Of a DNA stretch of 64,000 bases, positions 43,371 to 54,000 are shown in pieces. A program made the translations under genes and the position numbers. The notes beneath the pieces are model-generated. The model was not told where the DNA came from. It saw only the letters and a list, made by a program, of their open reading frames with translations, and did no database searches. The DNA comes from an uncultured Candidatus Melainabacteria bacterium (lineage in GTDB: Bacteria; Cyanobacteriota; Vampirovibrionia; Gastranaerophilales; Gastranaerophilaceae). Where the stretch lies: the NCBI GenBank assembly GCA_934692625.1, contig CAKUUC010000001.1:186001-250000 (forward strand), written 5' to 3'. The number at the start of each line of letters is the position of its first letter. The first letter of the stretch is position 1.

Positions 43371-46016
43371 TTACGCTTTTAACGATTTTATCAATTCGTT
43401 GATTGCAGCCTCTTGAACCAAAATTTCTTCAATTCTGTCTTTAGTTTGTTTAATAATTTCAGGTTTTGCATTTGCAGCAAACTTAGGATTGTTCATTCTG
43501 CCTTCTAATGATTTTCTTTCATTTTGAAGCTTTCCAAGTTTCTTTTCTTGTCTTGCAATTTCTTCATTGAAATCAATCAAGTTTTCAAGCGGAATTACAA
43601 TCTTAGAAGCGGAAACAACGGCTGTTGCAGACTTTTTAGCTACAGGAACGCTGTCATCTGCATAAGAAATTTTCTCAACCTTTGCCATACGTCTGATATA
43701 GCTTTCAATCGCTTCAAAAATAGGTTTTTCGTCTTTAGATGCTCTGATTTCGATATCAAAATTCAAAGATAACGGAATGTTGAAGCTTTGTCTTACGTTA
43801 CGCAAAGACTTGATTGTTTCAAACACAAGTTCCATTTCCTTAGCCTCAGCCGGATATGCCAATTTTTCCTCATAAACAGGATATGGAGCAAGCATAATTG
43901 CTTTGATATCGGTTTCTTTTGGAATTAACTGCCATACACGTTCTGTAATATGTGGCATAATCGGGTGAAGTAATCTCAATGACATATCAAGAACATATCT
44001 CAATACTCTTTGAGTATTCAATTTCAAAGCCTCGTCCTGAAGTTGAATTTTTGCAATTTCAACATACCAATCACAATATGAATTCCAGAAGAAATCATAT
44101 AAAATGTGAGCAGTTTCACCGATTCTGTAGTTTTCGATGTTTGAATTAACTTCTTTTGCTACAGTGTTAAGTTTATCTAAAATCCACTTATCAGCAATAG
44201 TTAAATTATCAAAATCAATATCTTTATTATCAACCCCATCAAGGTTCATTAGTACAAATCTTGAAGCGTTCCAAATTTTATTGGCAAAGTTTCTGCCGTA
44301 TTCAAAACGTTCATCACTGATTTTGATATCCTGACCACCGTAAGTACACAAAGAAGTCATTGTAAATCTCAACGCATCGCAACCGTACTTGTCAATAATA
44401 ACAACAGGGTCGATTGTGTTACCCTTTGATTTTGACATTTTTTGACCTTTTTCATCACGAATCAAACCGTGAATATAAACAGTTGAAAAAGGTGCTTTTC
44501 CGGTGAATTCCAAGCCCATTGTAATCATTCTGGCAACCCAGAAGAAAATAATATCAAAACCTGTTACCAAAGTGGTTGTAGGATAGAATTTTTTGAAATC
44601 TTCACTTTCGGTATTTGGCCAGCCCATAGTTGAGAACGGCCACAAACCTGATGAAAACCAAGTATCTAACACATCTGTTTCTTGTTCCCAAACATTTGGA
44701 TCAGGATTTTCTTTTGCTACAATCATTTCACCTGTTTGCTTGTTGTGGTAAGCAGGAATTTGGTGCCCCCACCATAATTGACGAGAAATACACCAATCAC
44801 GGATATTTTCCATCCAGCCTAAATAGTTCTTTTCCCAACGTTCAGGAATAAACTTAATTCTGCCGTCTTTAACTGCTTTGATTGCTTCTTCTGCTAAAGG
44901 TTTCATTTTTACAAACCATTGTTCAGAAAGTAACGGTTCGATAGTTGTTCCACAACGTTGGCATTTACCCACGTTATGTTCGTGGTCTTTAACTCTCAAT
45001 AAAGAGTGATTATCTTCAAGCATTTTAATAATTTGTTTACGTGCTTCGTATCTGTCTAAACCGTGTAAATTAGATGGAACTTCGCCACACTCTTTCATTT
45101 TGCCTTCACCGTCAATTACCCAAATTGGCTTAAAGTTATGACGTTTACCAACTTCAAAGTCGTTAGGGTCATGAGCAGGAGTGATTTTAACTGCACCCGT
45201 ACCAAAGTTTTTGTCAACGTATTCGTCTGCTATGATAGGAATTTCACGACCTGTCAACGGAATAACAACTGTTTTTCCTACCAATTCTGAATATTTTTGG
45301 TCAGATGGGTGAACAGCAATCGCTACATCACCGAAAATTGTTTCTGGTCTTGTTGTTGCAACAATAATAGCACCTGATTCACCTTTTAACGGGTAAGAAA
45401 TTTCCCACAAATGTCCTTGTTCTGTTTCATATTCGGTTTCAACATCAGAAATTGCAGATTGACAACGAGGACACCAGTTTACAATATATGCACCTTTGTA
45501 AATCAAACCTTTTTCGTATAATTTAACGAAAACTTCTTTAACCGCATCTGAACAACCTTTATCGAAAGTAAATCTTTCTCTTGAACGGTCAAATGATGCA
45601 CCTAAACGTTTGCATTGGTCCAAAATTCTTGATTTGTGAGCATTAGCCCATTCCCAAGTTTTTTCCAAGAATTTGTCACGACCCAAATCGTGTCTTGATA
45701 AGCCTTGTTCACGTAATTTCTTTTCTACAACGTTTTGGGTAGCAATACCGGCATGGTCAGTTCCTGGAACCCATAGAGTTTCGTAACCGCTCATTCTGTG
45801 GTAACGAACCAAAATATCTTGCAAAGTTTCGTCAAGAGCATGCCCCATGTGCAATACACCGGTAACATTTGGCGGTGGGATAACTATTGAATAAGGTTTT
45901 TTAGGACTTTTTGCATCAGCCTTGAAAAATCCGTTATCTTCCCAAAATTTGTAAATATCTTCTTCAGTTTCTTTTGCATTATAAACTGTAGGTAAATCTT
46001 CTAATTTAATGGTCAT
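43371..46016 (-). CDS. valS: Valine--tRNA ligase
   Basis: The 881-residue protein charges tRNA-Val. It has the class I HIGH motif in PPPNVTGVLHMGHAL, an editing domain (the usual ATTRPETIFGD), the KMSKS motif in GQKMSKSKGN and a C-terminal coiled-coil arm (EEIARQEKKLGKLQNERKSL). The ATG at 46016 is chosen because GAAGGGGA lies upstream and the protein then begins MTIKLEDLPTVYN, as in the family; a longer frame reaching 46151 would add 45 hydrophobic residues without homology. Confidence 0.97.
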   Translation of the reverse strand: MTIKLEDLPTVYNAKETEEDIYKFWEDNGFFKADAKSPKKPYSIVIPPPNVTGVLHMGHALDETLQDILVRYHRMSGYETLWVPGTDHAGIATQNVVEKKLREQGLSRHDLGRDKFLEKTWEWANAHKSRILDQCKRLGASFDRSRERFTFDKGCSDAVKEVFVKLYEKGLIYKGAYIVNWCPRCQSAISDVETEYETEQGHLWEISYPLKGESGAIIVATTRPETIFGDVAIAVHPSDQKYSELVGKTVVIPLTGREIPIIADEYVDKNFGTGAVKITPAHDPNDFEVGKRHNFKPIWVIDGEGKMKECGEVPSNLHGLDRYEARKQIIKMLEDNHSLLRVKDHEHNVGKCQRCGTTIEPLLSEQWFVKMKPLAEEAIKAVKDGRIKFIPERWEKNYLGWMENIRDWCISRQLWWGHQIPAYHNKQTGEMIVAKENPDPNVWEQETDVLDTWFSSGLWPFSTMGWPNTESEDFKKFYPTTTLVTGFDIIFFWVARMITMGLEFTGKAPFSTVYIHGLIRDEKGQKMSKSKGNTIDPVVIIDKYGCDALRFTMTSLCTYGGQDIKISDERFEYGRNFANKIWNASRFVLMNLDGVDNKDIDFDNLTIADKWILDKLNTVAKEVNSNIENYRIGETAHILYDFFWNSYCDWYVEIAKIQLQDEALKLNTQRVLRYVLDMSLRLLHPIMPHITERVWQLIPKETDIKAIMLAPYPVYEEKLAYPAEAKEMELVFETIKSLRNVRQSFNIPLSLNFDIEIRASKDEKPIFEAIESYIRRMAKVEKISYADDSVPVAKKSATAVVSASKIVIPLENLIDFNEEIARQEKKLGKLQNERKSLEGRMNNPKFAANAKPEIIKQTKDRIEEILVQEAAINELIKSLKA

Positions 46017-46184
46017 ATTCGTCCCCTTCTTTAAATACTTATAAAAATAGGTTATCACAAAAGAACGATATTTTTCACTTATGTAACAAAAAATAAAACT
46101 AATTATATTAACTTTTGTTATATAAAAAGTGTAAAAAATTTGATTTAACAAATGTTTTGAACTACACTGTGCTAAAAAAGGAGT

Positions 46185-46213
46185 GCCGGGTTGGAATTAA
46201 AAGACTTACCGGC
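46185..46213 (+). promoter_or_regulatory. Possible structured leader before metK
   Basis: GCCGG (46185-46189) and CCGGC (46209-46213) can form a GC stem with a loop of about 19 bases in an otherwise AT-rich 90-base leader, and a ribosome site AAGGAGA follows. I could not match it to a known SAM riboswitch class by eye, so it may be a simple hairpin. Confidence 0.3.
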
Positions 46214-46242
46214 TTAGAAAATAAATTAAGGAGAAAAAAGAA

Positions 46243-47514
46243 ATGACACCAAAAAGATTTTTGTTCACTTCCGAATCTGTTACGGAAGGTCACCCCGACA
46301 AAGTTTGCGATCAGATTTCTGATGCAATTTTAGACGAGTTTTTGACAAAAGACAGACAATCAAGAGTTGCTGCTGAAACTACAGTAACTACAGGTATGGC
46401 ACTTGTTTGCGGCGAAATTACCGCTGATTGTTACGTAGATATTCCTCAAGTGGTTAGAAATACTATCAGAAATATCGGTTATACAGGTTCAAATGCCGGC
46501 GGTTTTGATGCTAACACTTGTGCTGTATTAACAAGTATTGATGAACAATCAACAGATATCGGTAACGGAGTAAACAAAGCGTTTGAATCAAGAGAATTTA
46601 ACGCTGACACATCTGTTACAGAAACTGAAGAAATCGGTGCAGGCGACCAAGGTATTATGTTTGGTTACGCTTGTAACGAAACACCTGAACTTATGCCGTT
46701 ACCTATCAGTTTGGCACACAAATTATCATACAGATTAACTCAAATCAGAAAACAAGGTTTGGTTGATTATCTAAGACCTGACGGAAAATCTCAAGTTACA
46801 GTTGAATACGTTGACGGTAAACCTTCAAGAATTCACACAGTGTTACTTTCAACTCAACACAATCCTGAAATTAACGGAATTTCTGATAACAAAAAAGTTC
46901 AAGAAATTATTAGAAATGACTTGAAAAACCTTGTAATTGATGAAGTTTTCGCTCATGAAGATATTAAAATTGATGACGATACAATTATTTTAATCAACCC
47001 ATCAGGAAGATTTGTAATCGGTGGACCTCAAGGCGATTCAGGATTAACTGGAAGAAAAATTATCGTTGATACATACGGCGGCTACTCAAGACACGGTGGC
47101 GGTGCTTTCTCAGGAAAAGATCCTACAAAAGTTGACCGTTCAGCAGCATACGCAGCAAGATATGTTGCTAAAAATATTGTAGCAGCAGGACTTGCTGAAA
47201 AATGCGAAATCGAATTAGCGTATGCTATTGGTGTTGCAGAACCAGTTTCAATCATGGTTGATTCTTTCGGCACTGGTAAAATTTCTGATGATGAAATTTC
47301 TGAATTGGTTGCTAAAAACTTCGACCTTAGACCGGCTGCAATCATCAAACAATTTGATTTGAGAAACTTACCTGCTAAAAATGGCGGTAAATTCTACCAA
47401 TTATTAGCAGCCTATGGTCACATGGGACGTACAGATATTAATGTTCCTTGGGAAGCAACAGACAAAGCAGACTTATTGAAAAACAGCGTTTGCTCTTGTG
47501 GCTGCGCTTGCTAG
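46243..47514 (+). CDS. metK: S-adenosylmethionine synthetase with an unusual cysteine tail
   Basis: MetK joins methionine and ATP to make SAM, the cofactor of RimO and the MnmC-like enzyme in this window. The 423-residue protein has the N-terminal FTSESVTEGHPDKVCDQISD motif, the GAGDQGIMFGYA loop and the GGGAFSGKDPTKVDRSAAY motif. It is longer than the usual 380-400 residues and ends SVCSCGCAC, with four cysteines at alternate positions, which I do not recall from the family. AAGGAGA precedes the ATG. Confidence 0.96.
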   Translation: MTPKRFLFTSESVTEGHPDKVCDQISDAILDEFLTKDRQSRVAAETTVTTGMALVCGEITADCYVDIPQVVRNTIRNIGYTGSNAGGFDANTCAVLTSIDEQSTDIGNGVNKAFESREFNADTSVTETEEIGAGDQGIMFGYACNETPELMPLPISLAHKLSYRLTQIRKQGLVDYLRPDGKSQVTVEYVDGKPSRIHTVLLSTQHNPEINGISDNKKVQEIIRNDLKNLVIDEVFAHEDIKIDDDTIILINPSGRFVIGGPQGDSGLTGRKIIVDTYGGYSRHGGGAFSGKDPTKVDRSAAYAARYVAKNIVAAGLAEKCEIELAYAIGVAEPVSIMVDSFGTGKISDDEISELVAKNFDLRPAAIIKQFDLRNLPAKNGGKFYQLLAAYGHMGRTDINVPWEATDKADLLKNSVCSCGCAC

Positions 47515-47530
47515 ACTAATCTAAATACTT

Positions 47531-47563
47531 AAAAAGACGTTTGCATATTGCAAGCGTCTTTTT
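47531..47563 (+). terminator. Terminator after metK
   Basis: A 14-bp stem with one T-G pair (47531-47544 with 47550-47563, AAAAAGACG / CGTCTTTTT outer arms) and loop ATATT ends in a T-run. Confidence 0.9.
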
Positions 47564-47632
47564 ATTTGGATAAAAATATTACAAATATTTAATAATCAGT
47601 TAAATGAAAATCCTCGTGATAAAATTAAAAAT

Positions 47633-49027
47633 ATGAGTAGAAAATCGATAAAATGGATATTGTGTAACCTTATTATAATAGGGAATTTTTTGGGAATGCT
47701 TGATTCAAGCACGGTAAACCTTGCACTATACCCGATTTCTCAAGGTTTGCATATTACTATCTCACAAGTTCAGTGGGTAATAATTGCTTATATGCTTGTT
47801 TTGACAGTTTTATTGCCATTTTTTGGCAAATTAGGCGATATTTTTCCTAAAAACAAGATTTATGCAGTCGGTTTTTCTGTTTTTGCACTTGGTGCATTTC
47901 TAAGTTCAACAACAAACTGTTTTTACCTATTAATTTTTTACCGATGTATTGAGGCTATGGGCGCTTCTGTTATGATTGCGAATGGACCAGCGGCAATTGC
48001 AACATTATTCAAAGGCTCTGAGCGCGGAAAAGCACTCGGAATTAATGCCTGTATCGTTGCTGTTGGCGGTATGAGCGGACCTGCAATAGGCGGTTTTTTA
48101 ATACATTTATTTAACTGGCATGCAATATTTTTACCATCAGTTCCAATTGCAATTGCCGGAGCAATAATTTCATACAGAATGTTACCGTCTTATGTCAAAA
48201 AAAAGAAATTCAAATTTGATTATAAAGGTTTTATTTATTTTACAACAGGACTTTTTGCGTTGTTACTTGCGATTTCAGAAGGGCACACTTGGGGGTGGAA
48301 ATCATTAAGAATAATTATTTTAGGAATCATTACTCTAATTTTTGGAGCATTGTTTTATTTCCGTGACAAGAAAATCAATTATCCATTAATAAACTTCAAG
48401 ATGTTTAAAATCAGAACATTCACCTTTGGAAACATTGCAGTAATGAGTTCTTATATGTGCATGTTTACAAATGGCGTATTGCTACCTATATTTTTGCAAG
48501 AAATCAATCACCTTAACGCTTTTGTTACCGGTTTGTTGATCTTGCCATACTCTATCGCCTCGTCTGCGGTTGCTCCTTTTGCGGGAAGTTACGCTGGTAA
48601 ACATGGGAGCCGATTGCTAACAATTCTTGGGCCTTCAATATATATAACGGCATTAATAATTTTTACAACGTTCAACACCACAACTCCAAAATGGGAAGTT
48701 GTTTTAGCCTCAATAATTATGGGAGTCGGTAACGGATGTTTCCAATCTCCATCTAATAACGCAATTATAACGTCCGTAACAAAAGACGAACTAGGTATTG
48801 CAAGCGGAATTTTGTCATTATCGAGAAATTTAGGAAATATTCTCGGAGTAGCCTTGACTATTACCCTATTTGACAGTTTCAGAAACATCTTTAAAAATAC
48901 TGGAATAGAATACACTAAAGCCTTTTTAGACTCATACCATTTAACAATGGGATTTGGTATTGCTTTTGGTTTAATGTGTTTAATTTGTTCGCTTGTTGCC
49001 TATGCTCCAGAAAAAAATAGCAGATAG
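47633..49027 (+). CDS. MFS transporter, DHA2 (EmrB/QacA-like) family
   Basis: The 464-residue membrane protein has about 14 hydrophobic segments and the DHA2 motif near the start, LDSSTVNLALYPI, plus the MFS loop motif (GKLGDIFPKNKIY) between segments 2 and 3. Such proteins export drugs or metabolites by proton antiport. It stands alone: no regulator or EmrA-type partner is adjacent, and the tripartite pump at 18.3-24.0 kb is separate. Substrate unknown. Confidence 0.88.
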   Translation: MSRKSIKWILCNLIIIGNFLGMLDSSTVNLALYPISQGLHITISQVQWVIIAYMLVLTVLLPFFGKLGDIFPKNKIYAVGFSVFALGAFLSSTTNCFYLLIFYRCIEAMGASVMIANGPAAIATLFKGSERGKALGINACIVAVGGMSGPAIGGFLIHLFNWHAIFLPSVPIAIAGAIISYRMLPSYVKKKKFKFDYKGFIYFTTGLFALLLAISEGHTWGWKSLRIIILGIITLIFGALFYFRDKKINYPLINFKMFKIRTFTFGNIAVMSSYMCMFTNGVLLPIFLQEINHLNAFVTGLLILPYSIASSAVAPFAGSYAGKHGSRLLTILGPSIYITALIIFTTFNTTTPKWEVVLASIIMGVGNGCFQSPSNNAIITSVTKDELGIASGILSLSRNLGNILGVALTITLFDSFRNIFKNTGIEYTKAFLDSYHLTMGFGIAFGLMCLICSLVAYAPEKNSR

Positions 49028-49083
49028 CAAAATTTCTTTTTACAGTTTTTTTCTAAATGAACTTAAAAAATGATAATATAATA

Positions 49084-49132
49084 TTGAAATATAAAATATT
49101 CTGTTTTATGATATAAGTGTAAAAATTACACT
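49084..49132 (+). promoter_or_regulatory. Promoter of typA with a palindrome at the start site
   Basis: TTGAAA (49084-49089) is 17 bp before TATGAT (49107-49112), a good sigma-70 match. The predicted start of transcription lies inside the perfect inverted repeat AGTGTAA-AAA-TTACACT (49116-49132), which could be an operator or a 5' RNA hairpin. The start codon follows at 49160 after GGTAGGGA. Confidence 0.5.
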
Positions 49133-49159
49133 AAACAAATTACGATTGGTAGGGAATGT

Positions 49160-50956
49160 ATGACTTGTAACGAAAATATAAGAAATATTGCGATTATCGC
49201 ACACGTTGACCACGGTAAAACAACACTCGTTGACTGTTTGTTAAAACAAGCAGGTGTTTTTCGTGAGAACCAACACGTTGAAGAACGTGTACTTGATAGT
49301 AACGATTTGGAAAGAGAAAGAGGTATTACAATTCTTTCTAAAAACATTTCAATCGACTATAAAGGCACTAAAATTAACGTAGTTGACACCCCTGGACACG
49401 CAGATTTTGGTGGTGAAGTTGAACGTGTATTGGGTATGGTTGACGGAGCATTACTTATTGTTGATGCTGCCGAAGGTCCTATGCCGCAAACTCGTTTTGT
49501 ATTATCAAAAGCTTTGGAATTGGGTTTGAAAATTATCGTTGTTATCAACAAAATTGATAAACCTGCAGCCGAACCTTTAACTGCATTAGACAAAGTTTTT
49601 GATTTATTCACTGAATTAACGGACAGAGAAGATTTAATCGACTTTCCGTTCATTTTTGCAAGCAGCCTGAACGGTTTTGCAATCAATGAACTTGAAGACG
49701 AAAGAAAAGATATGGTACCGCTTTTAGACAGTATCATCAAAAATATCCAACCGCCAGAAGGCGATGAAGATGAACCGTTCCAATTCAGAGCAACAACTCT
49801 TGACTATAACGAATATGTAGGAAGAATTGTTATCGGCAGAATTGCACACGGTAAAGTTCACTCACAAGACCAAGTTTGTGTTATCCACGCTGACGGAAGC
49901 CAAGAACGTGGTAAAATTGTTAAATTGTTCGGATTTAAGGATTTGGGCAGAGTTGAAATACAAGAAGCCTCAGCAGGTGATATCGTTGGTATCTCAGGTT
50001 TTGCTGATATTCAAATCGGTGAAACAATTTGTGACCCGACAAATCCTAAAGCTTTGCCTTTGATTTCAGTTGATGAACCTACTTTGCAAATGAATTTCTC
50101 AGTAAATGATAGTCCGTTTGCTGGTACGGAAGGTAAATTCGTAACATCAAGACAAATCAGAAAACGTCTGTATGATGAACTTGAAAAGAACGTAAGTTTG
50201 AGAGTTGAAGATACAGAGTCTACTGACAGATTTAGAGTTTCAGGCAGAGGCGAATTGCATTTGAGTATTCTTATTGAAACAATGCGTCGTGAAGGGTATG
50301 AATTTGCAGTTTCAAAACCTGAAGTTATCTATAAAAAGATTAACGGTGAACTTTGCGAACCTTACGAAAATCTTATCATTGATGTTCCGGAAGAATACGC
50401 AGGCTCTGCAATCGAAAGATTAGCAGGCAGAAAAGCAGAAATGAAGGATATGCAAACTTCTAAAAACAGAACTGTTTTGACCTTCCATATTCCAGCAAGA
50501 GGTCTTATCGGATTTAGAAGTGATTTCATCAGAATGACAAGAGGTGAAGGCATAATGTATCATACTTTCTTGCACTATAGACCTTATGCCGGTGATATAC
50601 CTCGTCAAAGAAGCGGGTCAATTATCGCTCACGAACAAGGTGAAGCAATACCTTACGCATTGGCTCAATACGAAGACAGAGGTGTATTCTTCGTTACTCC
50701 GAAGACTAAAGTTTATAGAGGTATGATTATCGGTGAATGCAACAGACCACAAGATATCGTTGTAAACATCTGTAAGACTAAAAAATTAACCAATATGAGA
50801 AGTTCAACAGCAGATGTAATGGTTACATTGCAAGCACCGAAAATTCTTTCACTTGAAGAAGCTCTTGAGTATATCGGTGACGAAGAACTTGTTGAAATTA
50901 CTCCTGAAAATATCAGACTTAGAAAAGCAGATTTGACAAGAAAAATCTACAACTAA
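49160..50956 (+). CDS. typA: Translational GTPase TypA/BipA
   Basis: TypA is a ribosome-binding GTPase related to EF-G that helps 50S assembly and growth under stress. The 598-residue protein has the G1 motif IIAHVDHGKTT, G2 around ERGITILSKN, G3 VVDTPGHADFGGEVERVL, G4 NKID and the C-terminal TypA-specific domain (RGLIGFRSDFIRMTRGEGIM). Length is typical. A terminator shared with the convergent adhesin gene follows. Confidence 0.96.
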   Translation: MTCNENIRNIAIIAHVDHGKTTLVDCLLKQAGVFRENQHVEERVLDSNDLERERGITILSKNISIDYKGTKINVVDTPGHADFGGEVERVLGMVDGALLIVDAAEGPMPQTRFVLSKALELGLKIIVVINKIDKPAAEPLTALDKVFDLFTELTDREDLIDFPFIFASSLNGFAINELEDERKDMVPLLDSIIKNIQPPEGDEDEPFQFRATTLDYNEYVGRIVIGRIAHGKVHSQDQVCVIHADGSQERGKIVKLFGFKDLGRVEIQEASAGDIVGISGFADIQIGETICDPTNPKALPLISVDEPTLQMNFSVNDSPFAGTEGKFVTSRQIRKRLYDELEKNVSLRVEDTESTDRFRVSGRGELHLSILIETMRREGYEFAVSKPEVIYKKINGELCEPYENLIIDVPEEYAGSAIERLAGRKAEMKDMQTSKNRTVLTFHIPARGLIGFRSDFIRMTRGEGIMYHTFLHYRPYAGDIPRQRSGSIIAHEQGEAIPYALAQYEDRGVFFVTPKTKVYRGMIIGECNRPQDIVVNICKTKKLTNMRSSTADVMVTLQAPKILSLEEALEYIGDEELVEITPENIRLRKADLTRKIYN

Positions 50957-51015
50957 GTTCAAGGGTTGTTATAATTTAAAACCTCAAATAAAACAACAAA
51001 ATAAAATGACATATA

Positions 51016-51045
51016 AAAAGACCTGCCTTTTAAAGCAGGTCTTTT
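51016..51045. terminator. Bidirectional terminator between typA and adhesin copy 2
   Basis: An 11-bp perfect stem AAAAGACCTGC / GCAGGTCTTTT (51016-51026, 51035-51045) with loop CTTTTAAA suits both convergent genes. Confidence 0.9.
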
Positions 51046-51068
51046 AGTTTGATTATTTGGCTTTCACT

Positions 51069-54000
51069 CTATTTAAGAGTTATGCTATATTGTGCATCTT
51101 CTAACAACATATTCAAGTATAGAAGTTTGTTTGCTGTTGCAGGATCCAAGTTTACGAATTGTGCTCCGGCTTTGCTATCTGTTGTTGCAACAATCTTAAC
51201 ATCAGCATCGATATCCAAGTCACCGTAAGTTAAGTGTACAGGAACAACATCACCAACTTGTAATGTGTTGTCTTGACCGACTGCGATACCACCTCTTGAA
51301 ATATCGAGGATACTGTTAATACCTGAGTTAGAAGTTTCAAGAAGTACAGGTTGAGTAGAATCTGAAACATTAAATCTCATATATTGACGTTTATCAATTG
51401 CAGACAAGTCAGCCATATCGATTTTTCTTTGAATGTACATGATGCTTGGGTCAACAGTTGGAATAATAACAGGTCTGTCTGGAACATCATCGTCAGTGTC
51501 AGTGTCAGTGTCAGTGTCAACATCAATATCTGTATCAATATCTAAGTCTGTGTCGATATCTGTATCAATATCAGTATCTGTATCAATATCGTTGTCCACA
51601 TCAATATCAGTATCCGTATCAACGTCTGTATCTGTATCAGTATCACCAAAATCAGGATCAACAATAGGTTTGTCGTCGTCATCAGTGTCTGTATCAATAT
51701 CTGTATCAGAATCTAAGTCAGTATCAATATCTGTATCCAAATCAGTATCGGTATCAATATCATTATCAACGTCGATATCTGTATCTGTATCAATATCAGT
51801 ATCGGTATCAGTATCACCGAAATCAGGTTCTTTGTTTTCACCCGGAACATCATCGTCAGTATCTGTATCGATATCTGTATCAGTATCAATATCTAAGTCT
51901 GTGTCGATATCAGTATCAATATCAGTATCTGTATCGATATCGTTGTCTACGTCAATGTCTGTATCAGTATCAATATCTGTATCTGTATCAGTATCACCAA
52001 AATCAGGTTCTTTGTCTGGTTCAGGTTCTGGAGTTGGAGATGGTGGAATATCATCATCTGTATCTGTATCGATATCTAAGTCTGTATCAATATCTAGGTC
52101 TGTGTCGATATCAGTATCAATATCTGTATCTGTATCTATATCGTTGTCAATATCGATATCTGTGTCAATATCAATATCTGTATCGATATCTGTATCACCG
52201 AAATCAGGTTCTTGTGGCTTTTCTTCTTCCATAGCGATAGGAGTATCACTGTTTACGCCGTCATCTTCATCGACATTTGAATTACCGCCGTTATCTGGAT
52301 AATGGTCTGGACCATAGTAACCATCACCATCACCTTCTTGAGAGAAGCCTTCGCCTTTGCCTGTGTGATAGTAGTAGTTTCTTTCGTGTTCGTCATGACC
52401 GATACCTGTAACATCTTTAGGTCTTACTGCGTGACCTGTAGGATATTCCTCAGCACCTTCAACTTTGTTGGTTGAATTGTCGATTTCTTTTTTCGGTCCG
52501 TTTTGACCATAATCAACGTGAATACCGTTAGCATAAATTTGGTCAGCGGTGATATCCATATTACCGTGGTCTAACAAAGCATTTTTAACCCTTACTGTTG
52601 AATCAGCATAAGCATAATAACCGTCAACATCTGTGCCGTTAGGTCTGATTGATTTGTTAATATCTAATGCTTTCAAAGTTACTTGGTTAGGTAAAGATTG
52701 AGATTTTCTATCGTCTAACAAGTAACCGCCATCTGCTTCACCGTTTGTGTATTTACCGAAGTAGTCACCGTTAGTCAAAATATCTTGGTTTTTAATATCA
52801 CCCAAGTTTTCGATTTCCAAAATTTTACCACGAGTAACAACATTGATTGATTTTTCTGCGGTAATATCTTCAATGTAAGTATTTCCGCCAAATTCAGCAT
52901 CAATGTTTCCTTCTCTTGAAATCATTGTGCAAACATCGTTACGTTTTGTTTCGCCGTTTTTAGCTTTGTAAGCACTGTCGTTGTAGCTATTTTCTTTAAT
53001 GTTGATATCATTGTTAGCCAAAACGTCCATTTTGTAACCGTTTCCGACAGTTTTATCTTTAGTTTGAATAAAGGTTACTTTGTTGTCGCTTGTACCAATA
53101 TTTTTATCAGCGATTAAAGAAATACCCCAACCTTTGATGTTAGTAGCACCGTTCAAGCCAGTATTAGCATTGGTCATGTTATACTTTTTGCCATTATTAG
53201 CAGTACCGTAATCATCATCAACTGTTAAGATAACACGACCGTCAGCATCAATAACATCAATGTTCATATCGTTTCCGATAGATGCATAGTTGATAACCAA
53301 GCCTTCTGGTTTTGCTGCTTGTTCTGAGTTATCAGCATTTGTTGTTTTTGCGTAAACGTTACCGCCAATATTAGCATTGATTGATTTTGTGAAATCACGG
53401 CTGCCATTTGCTTTACGACCAACACCCGTACAACCTGAACCCGTACAAGCATTGTCTTGTGTTGTCAAACCGATAGTACCGTCTGTTGCTTCCATTGTTA
53501 AGTTGCCAGTTGCATTCAACAATGTTTTTTCAACGCCATAGTTAAGAATACTTGCATCATTTGTTTTGATGTTAATATTTTTACCTTTAACAAAATTGTC
53601 GTTAGTTGTGTAACCTAAAATAACGTTACCTGAATCGCTGTTAATATTAACGATTTCAGTAGCATTTACCAAACCTCTGATATTAACACCGCCAACTTCA
53701 TTTCTTGAAGATTTGTTGTCACGACCTGTTGCTTTGTTTGTAATATTAACGTTGTTATTACTTGTAATTTTACTGTCTTCGTAAATATTGATACCGTTTG
53801 TACCTGATGCGAAGTTTGTCATGTTAATGTCGCCTGTACCTTTTGCAGTAACATTACCATGAGTATTCATACCGTCTGCACCATAGTTATACATATAAAT
53901 CGTAGTGTCAGTACCATTAATAGAACCGCCGTTTGCAACATTAAAACCTTTTTCACCGAAGTTATACATAGATAATGTAGAAGTTTCATTTGATACATTA

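Noticed and set aside
46017..46151. Upstream 45-codon extension of valS
   Set aside because: The extra residues are hydrophobic and have no family match, while a strong ribosome site and the conserved N-terminus lie at 46016.
51433..52302. Plus-strand 289-residue Ser/Val-rich open frame across adhesin copy 2
   Set aside because: Same cause: antisense of the Asp-rich repeat. It has no promoter or ribosome site.
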